Below are positions 44,057 to 56,429 of a stretch of 64,000 nucleotides of DNA, piece after piece; within the stretch, counting starts at the first letter, position 1; each line of letters starts with the position of its first letter. This DNA comes from Erinaceus europaeus (lineage: Eukaryota > Chordata > Mammalia > Eulipotyphla > Erinaceidae), in NCBI RefSeq assembly GCF_950295315.1, contig NC_080175.1, forward strand, positions 83,269,566 through 83,333,565. The letters are read 5' to 3'. The position numbers and the translations under genes are program-made. Under the pieces are notes generated by a model. It saw only the letters and a program-made list of their open reading frames with translations, did not search any database and had not been told where the DNA came from.

Positions 44057-44395
44057 CTAATATAGTTCTATCAGCAAAATGAAAGACATCACTCCAAGGT
44101 TGATGACAATAACAAAAAATGTAGAGAGGAAGTGGCAAACACTGTTATAAATCTATAGTCAAGGTGTTCCTATCACTATAGTGGATTTCTTTTATCTAAA
44201 TTCAACACTTACATCATCAGTTTATCTGAAAATAAATATGCGGTTTTTGACTAAAGAATGCCACTGATAAAGTGAAATTCTAATCAAATGGTATCTTATC
44301 AAAACAGAAGCATAGTCTTGGCATGGAGCTGCACCATTTACAAGTTGTTTTAAAACAATGGTCAGTTGCCTTGACTTGTTTGGGACTGTACCCTC
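43245..44395. other. Unique DNA with (GT)n at 44011-44054
   Basis: No gene was seen. A pure GT tract of 22 units lies at about 44011-44054. Confidence 0.5.
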
Positions 44396-44399
44396 ACTA

Positions 44400-45140
44400 T
44401 GAATTAGCAATGGTAAGGACTGCCCCCACTCTCTGAAGGGTGACTGAGTCATTCTACTCTGCTCCTCCAGGAAGACTGGTTCTGAAGTGAGTGCAGCCTG
44501 GAATGTTCCCAGCTGTGACTATGGACTGTGAGCTCAAGTCTAGCTAGAACTTAGAGGTTGTATGGTTCCTGTGCTAAATATGAAAGATATATGTGTCGGG
44601 TTAGATCATTGTCATAAAGGTAACTGCATTTATATATTTTCTTCAAGTTTTCAAGCAACTTTCTGCCCTAATCCCTCTTCCTAGTTCTGCTCTTAATTCT
44701 GACACCATCTTCTAAGTCCAGTCCAGTCCCATGATAGCTATCAAGTTCAAGCAAAGATTATTAAGGCTCCTAGGAGCATTCCTAAAATAGACTTCCTAGT
44801 TTCCTTCTACCTCAAGGCCCCAATTGTCATGTGCTCTATTCCTACTTTATGGTTCCTGTGTATTAAACATCTTGTCCTGCTTTATATCTTATCACTTTTC
44901 AGCAACCAAATTCTAGATGCTACTATGATTCCATTCTGAGTTTCCTGGACAAACAACCTCACCCATGTGTCCTGGAATCTCTCCTCCCCAGAGCCCTGTC
45001 CCACTAGGGAAGGATAGAAACAGGCTGGGGGTATGGATTGACCTGCCGACATCCATGTTCAGTGAAAAAGTAATTACAGAAGTCAGAAATTCCACCTTCT
45101 GCACCCCAAAAAGAATTTTGCTCCATACTCCCAGAGGGTA
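44400..45140 (+). mobile_element. L1 long 3' UTR
   Basis: The first part (about 44400-44770: GACTGTGAGCTCAAGTCTAG, AATTCTGACACCATCTTCT) also occurs at 47640-48310. The second part (CCTAAAATAGACTTCCTAGT to CTCCCAGAGGGTAAG) is the standard local L1 3' UTR. The continuity suggests that this L1 family has a long 3' UTR. Confidence 0.7.
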
Positions 45141-45144
45141 AGTG

Positions 45145-45452
45145 ACAGAGGAAGTAAATCAGCGCACATGGTGCAAAGCGCAAGGACCAGAGTAAGGATC
45201 CTAGGTTGAGCCCCTGGATCCCCACCTGCAGGGGTGTCCCTTCACAAGCTGTGAAGCAGGTCTGCAAGTGTCTATCTCTCCCCCTCTCTGTCTTCCCCTC
45301 CTCTCTCCATTTCTCTTTGTCCTATCCAACAACAACAGCAATGACAACAATAACAATAACAACAACAAAAGGGGAAAAAATAACCTCCAGGAGCAGTGGA
45401 TTAGTACTGTAGGCACTGAGCCCCAGCGATAACCCTGGAAAAAAAAAAAAAA
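45145..45452 (+). mobile_element. ERI-type SINE (type A) with 3' extension
   Basis: It is missing its first bases and starts near AATCAGCGCACATGGTGCAAAGC. B-box region GGTTGAGCCCC, CT-rich middle, AACAACAACAGCAATGACAA, then the extension CCAGGAGCAGTGGATTAGTAC ... GCGATAACCCTGG and poly-A. It abuts the truncated L1. Confidence 0.85.
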
Positions 45453-45459
45453 GAAAAGC

Positions 45460-46590
45460 TAAAAAATGCTTTTTTTTTTTTCATGTTGGGAAATTTAAAA
45501 AAATACAATCAAGGAAATACACATGATATTAACACACCAGGAATAAATAAGATAATCAATACAATATCCAGTAAAGAAACTGAGGTAAAAATTAGAAACA
45601 AATGTTCTTGTTGAAATCTAAACTTTAGAAAATCACAATGTTCCTGTTTTTGTTATCCATCTCAGAATTTAGCCCATAGCAGTCCCTCAATTACAGTTGG
45701 TCAAATGAATAAAGTCTCTGCCTTCTGCCTATTATAGTCTAAGAACTTATGTCTACCTTACTATCCCCACTTCAAAAATATTTCATATTTCCTTACGTTG
45801 AAGCAAAGTTTAATTAGGCTTTTACTAGTTAGAAAGGAGTAATTTCACAAACAAATGAAATAATAGCAAAATTGAAGTGTGAAAAGTTATAACGCTAAAA
45901 ATGAAGAATTAACTGTTCAAGTTGGACTGAGGAAGAGAGAAGACTCTTCTTATAACTTAAATATCTGAGCAAAGCTCAAAGACTAAAACAACATCATGAC
46001 ACTTCCCAATAGCACTATCACAAAAAAAAAAAAAGCAGGATAATGTACTGAAAGTATAATTAACAAAATAAAGTAAAAAGTAGCATTTCTTCTTTTCAAT
46101 TACATGTCTACATTTAATCTCCTGATAAAACATTAAACTGTACTGAAAGGACAACCAGAAGATCTTTCTTGGTCTCGAAAATATGTTTTTTGAGTAGTGC
46201 TTATCTTGCATTTTGGTTTCAAAAATAATTTTTCAGGCAGCCTTGCAAAAAAGACCATAGCTTGGAAGTTAATCAATAGCTGGTATTTGGGGAGGAAATT
46301 ATACTAAATATAGATGAGGATTTGTGCATGTGAGAAAATGATGAGATTTTCATGTCCAGCTAACACCATTTCCCTATTCAAAGCAATAGAAGAAACCAAT
46401 TCACACGTTATTGACTACCATATGCCAATCTTCTGCGATTATTTAGAACTTGCTTGAAAATGGCATGAAAGTACTCAGATCTACATATTCTTTTTCAATG
46501 TATGTGAAAGAGAAAATGAAAAAGGAAGCACTTTTAAAAGAAATAGTTTGTGTAGGGTGCAGGGCAATGTGCAGACTTTAGGACTCAAAG
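45460..46590. other. Unique DNA
   Basis: No gene or repeat was recognised. Confidence 0.4.
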
Positions 46591-46595
46591 AGGCA

Positions 46596-46597
46596 AA

Positions 46598-46661
<64 letters not shown>

Positions 46662-46662
46662 A
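46596..46662. repeat. (AAAG)n microsatellite
   Basis: About 16 pure AAAG units. Confidence 0.97.
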
Positions 46663-46749
46663 AAAGATGAATTTGAGTATATTACAATATTGAAGAAATA
46701 TATGCTTGTTTTTATATGCTTGTTTTTAAACCATGGGTAAACCTTAGTA

Positions 46750-47600
46750 AAGTCACGGGCCCCTGGGAATATATCTAAAACAGATCTTCCAACACGAGGA
46801 CCCCCCAATCTCATTGGTTATATTCTTATCTTTAGGTTCCTGAATATTAAATAATTTTTTCTGCTTTATAGCTTAATGTTTTTTCATCCACTAAGTTTCA
46901 GATGCTACCATGATGCCAACTTGACTTCCCTGGGCAGATGACCTCACCAATGTGTCCAGGAACCCCACCTCTCCAGACTACCCCACTTGGGAAAAATAGA
47001 AATAGGCTGGGGGTATGGATCGACCTGTCAATGCCCATGTCCAGTGGAGAAGCAATTACAGAAGCCAGACCTTCCATCTTCTGCACCCCATAAAGGTCTT
47101 TGGTCTACACTCCCAGAGGGATAAAGAATAGGGAAGCTTCCAGTAGATGAAAGGGTATGTAGAACTCTAATTGTCAACTCAACAGAAATTTGGGACAATC
47201 AGCATATGAATGATGTCAATCTGAAATGGAGCACACTCACAAGGGAATGTGGGTGGAGTGACTATATAAGCAAGGTCTTGCAACAGCTAGCTTTCTTGAC
47301 TGGATTACCTTCATCATGGCACTCTCCTGTTGGTGTAGCTCCAGACTGATCCTGATCTCTTCACGTGGTGGTCTTGGGTAACTAAGTTGCGGACTTTAGA
47401 CTTTTGCCTATTTTCTTAGCTAGACTTCTACCTTCACATTCACAGTAATTTTTATGAATAAACCTCTCTTTGCTTAACCTGAAATGGAGCCACATGTTGT
47501 TTACAACATCTAATAATGAGAGTTGTATGGAATTGTAGCCCTCTTATCCCACAATCTTGTCAATCATTATTAAATTACTAATAAACGTTAATAGTAACAT
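46750..47600 (+). mobile_element. L1 3' UTR interrupted by an LTR
   Basis: GGGCCCCTGGGAATATATC, TTTAGGTTCCTGAATATTAA and CTCCCAGAGGGATAAAGAAT run to AGAACTCTAAT at 47171. The L1 resumes at 47509 with TCTAATAATGAGAGTTGTATGG and ends AATCATTATTAAATTA. Confidence 0.82.
47172..47508 (+). mobile_element. Solo LTR, 337 bp, with 6-bp TSD
   Basis: It begins TGTCAACTCAACAG and ends GTTTACAACA, flanked by perfect TCTAAT repeats at 47166-47171 and 47509-47514. A TATATAA box lies at 47263-47269 and an AATAAA poly(A) signal at 47457-47462. The TGTCAACT start and GAATAAACC poly(A) context recall ERVL-MaLR LTRs, whereas a 6-bp duplication is more usual for class II ERVs. No coding sequence is present. Confidence 0.85.
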
Positions 47601-47816
47601 GGGCCTAGACCTCTAATATATCCCTTTCTTCATTAGCACTAATCATTTTCATCAGGAACATCAGCATAAGCCCTCTCATAGGTCTCTCTAGGACCTTGTT
47701 CCTCACTCTAAAGCAGCAAAGGTAGGGACTCTGAGGAGGGAGGCTAGGTCATCCTACTTTGCCACTCATGGAAGATTGACCCTACAATGAGAGCAGCCTA
47801 GAATATTCCCAGTTGA

Positions 47817-48073
47817 AAGAGAGGGCAGACTGGGAGTATGGATCAACCAGTCAACGCCCATGTTCAGTGGGGAAGCAATTACAGAAGCCAGACCTTCCAC
47901 CTTCTGCAACCCACAATGACCCTGGATCCATACTCCCAGAGGGATAGAGAATGGGAAAGCTATCAGGGGAGGGGATGGGATATGGAGATTGGGTGGTGGG
48001 AATTGTGTGGAGTTGTACCCCTCCTATCCTACAGTTTTGTTAATATCTCCTTTCTTAAATAAAAAATTTAAAA
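47817..48073 (+). mobile_element. L1 3' terminus, young
   Basis: AGAGGGCAGACTGGGAGTATGG, CAGTCAACGCCCATGTTCAG and GAAAGCTATCAGGGGAGGGG, ending TTGTACCCCTCCTATCC and an A-rich tail. It is very close to the complement of 21690-21910 and 48340-48560, so it is recent. Confidence 0.88.
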
Positions 48074-48302
48074 AAAGAATATTGCCAGTTGTGACCATGG
48101 ACTGTGAGCTCAGACTGACAGGGACTTGGAGGTTACATAGCCTCCTGTACTAAATATGAACAGACATGGGGCCCTGGGTCAAACAGATGTGGTAAACAGC
48201 TAATTGTATGTATAATCTTTCAAGTTGTAGAACTATTCTCTGCCCCAAACCCACTTTCAAGTTCTGTACTCAACTCTGACAGCATCTTCTCAGACAATAT
48301 AT

Positions 48303-48790
48303 TTTTTTAATTTTTTATTTAAGAAAGGATTAATGAACAAAAACATAAGGTAGGAGGGGTACAACTCCACACAATTCCCACCACCCAATCTCCATAACCC
48401 ACCCCCTCCCATGATAGCTTTCCCATTCTCTAGCCCTCTGGGAGCATGGACCCAGGGTCATTGAGGGTTGCAGAAGGTAGAAGGTCTGGCTTCTGTAATT
48501 GCTTCCCCGCTGAATATGGACGTTGACTGGTCGGTCCATACTCCCAGTCTGCCTCTCTCTTTCCCTAGTAAGGTGTGTCTCTGGGGAAGCTGAGCTCCAG
48601 GACACATTGGTGGGGTCTTCAATCCAGGGAAGCCTGGCCAGCATCCTGGTGGCATCTGGAACCTGGTGATTGAAAAGAGAGTTAACATACGAAGCCAAAC
48701 AATTTGTTGAGCAATCATGGATCCCAAGCTTGGAATAGTGGAGAGGAAGTGTTAGGGAGGTACTCACTGCAAACTCTAGTGTAATTCTGC
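48303..48790 (-). mobile_element. L1 3' UTR, young, minus strand
   Basis: Nearly identical in order and sequence to 21668-22140, from the reversed A-tail (TTTTTTATTTAAGAAAGGATTAATGAAC) to GGTACTCACTGCAAACTCTA. A short AT-rich repeat (ATATATTTT-like) on both sides may be the target duplication. Confidence 0.88.
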
Positions 48791-49353
48791 TTTCAGGTAT
48801 ATATTTTGCAGTAGTTTATGAATACGTGTGAACATAAGCTCTCTCACACAGAAACTGGTGTATATCTAGGTTATGGGACTTTGTTAGAAAGTGAACTACC
48901 TGAGATGAAATTAGAGTGTACTATAAAAGGAAAGGTCTCACCCGAGTAATGAAGCTGAAGGGTTGTCATTCCACACGTGAAGTCTCTGGACACAGTCTGA
49001 GGTGAATTAGTCCACCTACATGTTAGCTATCAAGCTCACACAAAAATTACTAAAGTTATGGGCCCTTAGGAATATAAATAAATATGAAATTTTAGTATTC
49101 TTGATGTCATCATTATGATGAGCAAGATTATCATAAGACTGTAGAGTGGAATGTAATCGACACTGTTCCCAGTAGAGTGATTTTGAATTGGAGGACTAGC
49201 TCGCCATGTGGGGCACTCTAAGGGCCATTTGCAAAGACATTTGAGTCCTGGCATCACAAAGGAGTCTCACAGCCCCAGTTTTTGCATTTGGTCCTTCTCA
49301 CCCTCACTCACTGTTCTTATTTGTGTTTCTCCACCTGAATAAAAAATGTACCC

Positions 49354-49634
49354 TGGGAGTCGGGCTGTAGCGCAGCGGGTTAAGCGCAGGTGGCGCAAAG
49401 CACAAGGACCGGCATAAGCATCCCTGTTCGAACCCCAGCTCCCCACCTGCAGGGGAGTCACTTCACAGGCGGTGAAGCAGGTCTGCAGGTGTCTATCTTC
49501 CTCTCCTCCTCTCTGTCTTCCCCTCCTCTCTCCATTTCTCTCTGTCCTATCCAATAACAACAACAACAATAATAACTACAACAATAAAACAACAAGGGCA
49601 ACAAAAGGGAATAAATAAATAAAATAAATATTAA
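49354..49634 (+). mobile_element. ERI-type SINE (type A), with TSD
   Basis: A near-complete copy: GGGAGTCGGGCTGTAGCGCAG, GTTAAGCGCAGGTGGCGCAAAG, TTCGAACCCCAGCTCCCC, CT-rich middle and AACAACAAGGGCAACAAAAGG. Repeats AAAAAATGTACCC at 49341-49353 and 49635-49647. Confidence 0.93.
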
Positions 49635-49911
49635 AAAAAATGTACCCCAGGAGTGGTGAAATCACACGCACAAGCCTACCAAAAAATAATAATAAATCAA
49701 AATATACTTATTTTACTTTTTCATCTTAGGTCAATGGCATATATATTGATTATAATAGAACTAACTGACCTGGGAAATCTGTTAGATTACAAAATGTAAA
49801 CCTTTACAGCCATTTTTTTAATTATAAAATAGAAGTAAAGATTTATTTAAAACCATCAAAAGACATTATATAATTTCTGTGTGTCATTCACATAAAACTT
49901 TTTGTTGTTTG

Positions 49912-50243
49912 TTTTGCCTCCAGGGTTATCACTGGGGCTCGTTGCCTGCACTACAAATCCACTGCTCCTGGTGGCTATTTTTTTCCCATTTTTGTTGTCC
50001 TTGTTGTTGTTGTTGTTGTTGTTGTTGTTATTGCTGTTGTTGTTGTTGGATAGGACACAGAGAATTTGAGATTGGAGGGGATACAGAAGGGGGAAGAAAG
50101 ATAGACAACTGCAGACCTGCTTCACCACTTCTGAAGAGACCCCTGCAGGTGGGGAGCGATGGACTGGAACTGCAAGCCTTGAGCCAGTCCTAGTGCTTCG
50201 CACCATGTGTGCTTAACCAGCTGCACTACCGCCCGACCCCCAA
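49912..50243 (-). mobile_element. ERI-type SINE (type A) with extension, minus strand
   Basis: It starts with the reversed extension (GCCTCCAGGGTTATCACTGGGGC, GCCTGCACTACAAATCCACTGC). A (TTG)n-rich tail counterpart follows, and it ends with the reversed head (TGCACTACCGCCCGACCCCC). Confidence 0.9.
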
Positions 50244-50429
50244 AACTAAATTTTTTAATCATATAATGTATTAATTCATTTGTAAATGTATCTTAATTAG
50301 CTAGGAATATACGATTTACTCCCACACAGGAATAATGACATTGCACTTGTGAGATACTGGCTCCACAAAAGAAAAAAAATGAAATTATTTTCTTATCTAC
50401 TTCCTTTTTTAAATTCATTTATAAAATAA

Positions 50430-50635
50430 AAATATCAACAAGACTGTAGGATAAGTGGGGTACAATTCCACACAATTTCCACTATCAGAGTTCTGTATCC
50501 CATCCCCTCCATTGGGAGCTTTCCTATTCTTTATAGCTCTGGGAGTATGGACCCAGGGTTATGATGGGGTGCAGAATGTGGAAGGTCTGGTTTCTGTAAT
50601 TGCTTCTATGCTGAACATGGGTGTTGACTCTTATC
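50430..50635 (-). mobile_element. L1 3' terminus, minus strand
   Basis: ACTGTAGGATAAGTGGGGTAC, CCCATCCCCTCCATTGGGAGC and CTTTCCTATTCTTTATAGCTC, ending TGAACATGGGTGTTGACTC. Confidence 0.85.
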
Positions 50636-50639
50636 TACT

Positions 50640-52425
50640 TATCTACTTCTTCATTAAGAGAACAAACTATTCTTTTGAAATTAAAAAAATTAAATATGCA
50701 GATTAAATAATACATTGAAAATTTTCACTACTCCACTTCCTTTGTATACCACCTAAAAAAGAAATGAGAAGCTCTAAATAGAATTCAATTATTTAAGGAC
50801 CTTTTGTGTCCTTAAATAGTATATCTATTATCCTCACTCAGGTTTGTTTTTATTTTGCCCTTTGTACTAAGCAAATCATCTTAAAAGGCATTTTTTCCAT
50901 GAGAGCTGTTCAGAGTCAGAAAAGTTGAGTTTCTCCAAGATGAAAAATTACATTTGCACAGAAGAAAGCACACTTTTATGGTAGAAATATGTTGGAAAAT
51001 ATCATTTTCTTTGCAACCCAAACAAAGTAAGTGGAAGAAAAAAAAAACACTGTGTAGAATTCAGAACCTGTTATGAAATTTTGAAGAAATTCCAGAAATT
51101 TGGCAAAATTTAAAATATTGCTTTGTACTTGTGCCCTGGGTTGGATATTTTAGGAGTTCAAATTAAACTTGTTGACAGATATGTACTGAAAATGTGTTAA
51201 CGTGGTGCTGTTTTTGTTTCTTACTACAAGTATTATCCTGAAAACTATAAATCTGTCCCACATAGAATCTGCTCAAGTTACTGTATGTCACTGGATGAAA
51301 GATTTATGTTTGCTACATATTTTTAAGTCATGGTCACAAACCATGTGACTTGAAACCCTGGCTTGTATAGGCTTCTCAATTTTTATACAAGATATTGGAA
51401 AAGCCAAGTCTGTAGTTAGGGGAAAATAAAATATTAAGATTTTTTTTCTTACCATCATTGTAGAAATAGAGAAGTTACGGAGGAAAAAAAAACATTATTG
51501 CTGAAAATGAATGGCTATATTTGAAGTAAAAATTCTAAATTTAGGTGTTATTTTATTTAAACCTTATTTCTGTTCATATAATAATCTTAAAATAATAGGA
51601 TTCCTGAGGACTTATCCCCTACATAGTTTGTATAAAATATATGTACAACATCTAGTCTTGTATTTACATAAATTTTACATCTTTTACTTCTTCCTTAGCA
51701 AATAATCAGGGTTGGGGGAAAGCAAATACTTTGACCAACTCTGGCTGCAGTGTGAATATTGTGTTTTTTTTTTAACCTATTGGCATAAAGAAGGGAAAAC
51801 AGTGGAACAAAGACAAGTTAAATCTAGAGACTCTGGTCTATACAACAGTGTCAGCAAAATTCTTGTCTAGAAAAACCTATAAACACATGCTTCATGTTTA
51901 CCAGTTCAGAATATGAATTTGTTCAGGTCATTCATGTTCAAGACAGAATTATTTTGGATACAGGCTCCAAAAGAAATTATCCACAAAACAAGCAAATCAA
52001 ATAACAAATATTCTGAGTCACTATTATGTGAAAACATTACTAGCTATTCTGAGAGAACTCTTCCACAAGATCTATACAGCTATTTTCAGTAGTTTGTAGC
52101 ACCAATAAGCACCATATATCCAAAGTTTTATGTAATGGCCATACTGTGGCACATGAGGCCTTTCCACTATGCCCTTTATTGCTAATATAAAATGAAAGGG
52201 ACATTGCTACAAGGAAAGAAATGGATCAAGAATCCATATAACACTGTATATACAAAGGAGGAAAAAAGTTCTCCTTCTAGAAATGTTCTTAAATTTTCAG
52301 TAATTTCATGTTTCTCCTTTGCCAAAATAAAAAAGCACAAAAACAAAGAACAATCTGTTGGTCCCTAATAAGCCAACATGGCTGTATTTTGTCCCAGTTC
52401 AAGAGAAGGTTCTATAAAGAATACC
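50640..52425. other. Repeat-poor unique block
   Basis: About 1.8 kb without a recognisable repeat or convincing exon. Confidence 0.4.
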
Positions 52426-52430
52426 TGTTT

Positions 52431-52663
52431 CAGGCTGGGAGTATGGATCGGCCTGCCAATGCCCATGTCCAGAGGAGAAGCACTTACAGAATCCAGACCT
52501 TCCACCTTCTGCACCCCATAATGATCCTGGGTCCATACTCCCAGAGGATAAAGAACAAGAAAGTTTCCAGTGGATGAGATACAATGCAGAACTCTGGTGG
52601 TGGGAACTGCATGGAATTGTACCCCTCTTTCCCAATGGACTTGTCAATCAAAATTAAATCAAT

Positions 52664-52665
<2 letters not shown>
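52431..52665 (+). mobile_element. L1 3' terminus
   Basis: AGGCTGGGAGTATGGATCGG, TCCAGACCTTCCACCTTCTGC and TTGTACCCCTCTTTCCC, then AATTAAATCAATAAC. Confidence 0.88.

Positions 52666-52712
<47 letters not shown>
52666..52712. repeat. (AT)n microsatellite at an L1 tail
   Basis: A pure AT alternation immediately follows the L1 tail and may have grown from it. Confidence 0.96.
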
Positions 52713-52714
<2 letters not shown>

Positions 52715-52716
<2 letters not shown>

Positions 52717-55120
52717 TTGTTTCTTAAATCCAGATGATACTACTAGCTAAAAATATGAACTTCAGTTAGATATTTTCAATTGTCTGGCACATATAAAAAT
52801 AAGACTTTGAATGTAAAAATATCACCATGCTTCTTTAGTTGTGGTATGCTTTAATCTGATTTCAAATTTGTTTTTTAATCCACATAAGGTTTATGATATT
52901 AATGTATATAATTGCCTACCCTACACAGTGGCCCAAAATTTCATAGCAATGTGTCAAAGTGTAACATATACTTGTAGCTGTTTAATTGTTTCTCTTAGGA
53001 GGAAAAATAGAAAGATTCTATGGAGAGAATTGAAATTATTTTCCTCCCAGGCTGCAGGTGAATAAGAATTAAGTTATTCAGTGTCCAGGTTCTCAATGTG
53101 CTGACATATCTCCAGGGATAGCTTGGGTATTTTAATTGCCTCTGTTACACAAAGCTTTCTGAGTTTCTATTGTCAGAAAGTGCTATAGTAGTTTAACCCA
53201 AATGTGTTTGAGGCCCCAGGGTTTCTCTATGCAAGAACTAGTGGGAGCTTAAGTTCTAAGACTAGGTTTATGTCAAAGACCATGTTTTCTCTCCTGCACA
53301 TACTCCACTCCGAAAGTGAGCTCCTGTAAATGTTTATTTGTCCTTTTTTTGAAAGCCCTTCAAGGCTAGGAATTTGGTAAAGTATTAAAATTATATTCCA
53401 TGAAGCAAAATGTTTTTCCCCTAAGTCTCTAGATTTCTCTTATGACACATTTTTCAAACTTAATATTCTCAATATTTGCTTTTCCTTTTCTGAATGTTTC
53501 CTCTGGTTAGACATGGCATTTTGTCCTTGAGAAGTGAGTGCAAGTTACTATATTTTCCTTCTCAGCCATCTCATGAGACAGGCAGTGAAATGCCAAGAAT
53601 AATGTAATCTGTACAAGAAAATACCATGACGTACTACAACTCGAAATATCTCAGCTTAATAGGTGTTGTGCCATTAACGGTGAATTTTATGGAGGTAAGG
53701 AGATGTAAATCTGTCATGTAGACAAAGATTTACAATAATACCCACTTCAGTGGATGATTTTCATCACAGTTAGAAGCGTCAGGCAACGTACGCGTTTTTT
53801 AGAGTCTCTTAAGTCATGAGGGCCTCCTCATTTTAATCCAAGGTTGGTGTCTTGACCTTCCTGGAGTTGATGCTGATGATGTAGCTCCCACCCTCCCCCT
53901 CCATTATCACTGAGGTGATTTCAGTCAGTGGGGTGGAGTTTCAGTTTAATAAAACTGATTAAAAACACTTCTTGGAACAGCTTAATTTAATAATAATCTT
54001 CTACAAATAACACATTTTTATTACTCTCAGAGTGTTAGCATTATAATCTTTGTAATTCAGGAAAGCACAATCTTCATTTTCAAAAGATAGGCTCAGAATG
54101 TGGCTATAAGGAAAGAATCTTTTTTTTCTGTATTTTTATACACTGATTTCACAGCTGTAACACAAAATGAATAATTTTTGTTAGTTATTAATGTGAAGTC
54201 ACTAGAGGGCAAACAATCTTACTCAGTAATCTACTTGTGAATTTGGAGGGTACCAAAGCATTAAGCAAAAACAACTAAAAAAAAAGTTTTCCAGTCTTCT
54301 TTGTAAAAAAAAAAAAAAAACTTAACAGAAAAGTACATACACCATAGCCCATTTGACAACATATTTGAATTTTAAATAAATATGCCAAGATAAGCACAAA
54401 CTTTTTATGTTCTTATTTCACATATCCTTTTCTACATACCTAGATACTATTAAAGATATGAGAAAGTTATTTGAGTTGTGACTATATTATACATATAATA
54501 CATACATATAGCATTTATCTTGCATGTATGTTAAAGTATTTTTAAGTCAGATTTTCAGGCCACTTCTACAGTAGAGTCATAATGCTATGTGTTTACAAAA
54601 TCTTATTGAGGATTTTACAAAAATTTAAGGTAAAGCCGCACAGATGTGTTCCATATGCTTATATTATATGCAAGGCAGGACTCAAATGTTGAAGTGACAG
54701 TTTCAGCTACAGCTGCTGTTACTGGAACTAGATGCTAACAGTAGAGCATAGTTTTACGAAGGTTAGAATTATAAGGATTGGTTGTCTATTCTCCCAAGGG
54801 TCAAAATGTAAATGACTCTCTTCCTAGTAAAAATCCACAGAGTACAGTGAAGTAAAAATAAAAACCAAAACCTCTACAGAAAGGAATGTCCTTAAATTAT
54901 TTCATTTCCGCTCCTGTAAGACTACAACACTGTTATAGCCATTTAAAAGTGAAATATGTTTTTGAGAATTTTTACTGTAGGAAAATATAGTTTCACATTG
55001 AACCAGTAACTTATAATTTCTGGAATTCTTCATTTCTTTTTATAGCTCTGAGGTATGCACTAGGCATTATTTTCTTCAGCATTAGAAATAAAAATGAGCA
55101 AAACCAAGAGATGATTGACA
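52715..55120. other. Repeat-poor unique block
   Basis: About 2.4 kb without a recognised SINE or L1. GC-richer stretches lie at 53760-53960. No convincing open frame or splice-framed exon could be supported. Confidence 0.4.
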
Positions 55121-55129
55121 CAGATATAG

Positions 55130-55222
55130 GTAATAGATAGAAAAATAGATAGATGATAGATAAATGATAGATAGATAGGTAGATAGATAGATGATAGATA
55201 GATAGATAGGTAGATAGATAGA
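55130..55222. repeat. (GATA)n microsatellite
   Basis: Imperfect TAGA/GATA units with GGTA and AATGATA interruptions. Confidence 0.93.
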
Positions 55223-55229
55223 ATTAACC

Positions 55230-55375
55230 CTTACATGTGACCAGGCGAGAACTATTACAGTTTCTGCTGGAGTGGGATAGGGACACAGACTCTGGTGGTT
55301 AAGAATGGTTTAGAATTATACCCCTGTTATCTTGTAATTTTGTAAATCAATATTAAATCACTAAAAAAAAATTTT
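55230..55375 (+). mobile_element. L1 3' end, older copy
   Basis: TAGGGACACAGACTCTGGTG, ATTATACCCCTGTTATCTTG and AATCAATATTAAATCACTAAAA tail. Confidence 0.6.
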
Positions 55376-55379
55376 TTTA

Positions 55380-56205
55380 AGCTAGGGCTGGGCAGTGGCA
55401 CATTCTGCTGAGAATATGTTACCATGCACAATGTGTTTTTTGGTTTCTTCCTTCAGGGATCATTTTTCATTGCACTATACTGCTTTTGTTCAGTGCCTGA
55501 AAAATCCTTGTTTCCTACATTTTGCCTGCTTTACTAGCTATTAGTGACTGAGGGTAAGTGTGGTACAGTTACTCAGACCTAGCCAAAAGTAGAAATTAGT
55601 GAGTTGTTGTAACACTGGTGGTAGATCTCGATATTCTAACCTGTCATAGTTACTTAATCCTCCTAATATCCCTTAGAGTTCCTGCAAGATAAGTATTAAT
55701 AATAATAAAGGCATCACATATCTATTGACATTGGGTATTTTCATGGGAAATTTTGAATTGTTTTTGGTTGCTTCTTTTTTCTTTTGTTTATTTCTAACTT
55801 AATTCACTGAGTATATTTTTTCTGTATAATTTCCTTTATAGTAAGTGTATTTAGCCTTTCAATTTACGATTAAATCTTTCTCAGAATACTTGAAAAGGGG
55901 AAAAGCATTAAGTAAAGGTTACAGGGTTTACACCAAACTGTGTCTTCAGCTAGCTTAAATTTATTCAATAGAGAGAATTCAATTAGAAAGTAGATTTCTA
56001 GGGTGAACCGTTAACTCAGCAAACATTTGTTTCCCTTCTCTTCACAAAATAACATATCTCCCAACATAAGCCGCAAGTTATCATGTCTGAGAGAAATAGC
56101 TTAAGAATGTGATTTCTCTGCCATTGTTGATCCACATTGAGGGCAAGGTCCTATGGGGGCCCAAAAAGGGGCCCATATGTTGTTCCTGATGGAGATGGCC
56201 AGTGA
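55380..56205. other. SINE head fragment then unique DNA
   Basis: GGCTGGGCAGTGGCACATTCTGC to ACCATGCACAATGTG (55384-55436) is the head of a type B SINE. The rest shows no gene. Confidence 0.45.
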
Positions 56206-56219
56206 CAATGGAGAGAGGG

Positions 56220-56425
56220 ATCTATACGAGGACCTTCAACCTTCTGCACCCCATAATGACCCTGGGTCCATGCTCCCAGAAGGTTAGAGAATAGGAAAGC
56301 TGTCAGGGAGGGGATGGGTGGGATACGGAGTTCTGGTGGTGAGAATTGTGTGGAACTGTACCCCTCTTACCCTATGGTCTTGTCAGTGTTTCCATTTTAT
56401 AAATAATTTTTTTTTAAAAAAAGAA
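56220..56425 (+). mobile_element. L1 3' terminus
   Basis: ACCTTCAACCTTCTGCACCC, TGACCCTGGGTCCATGCTCC and GTGTGGAACTGTACCCCTC, then an A-rich tail. Confidence 0.85.
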
Positions 56426-56429
56426 TGTT

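Larger units (their letters stand above)
47605..49090 (+). mobile_element. Older L1 3' UTR hosting two younger L1 ends
   Basis: Segments 47690-47815, 48075-48300 and about 48795-49085 line up with the long L1 3' UTR seen at 44400-44800 (GACCATGGACTGTGAGCTCA; GCTATCAAGCTCACACAAAA near 49025). They are separated by the two L1 ends listed next. Confidence 0.55.
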
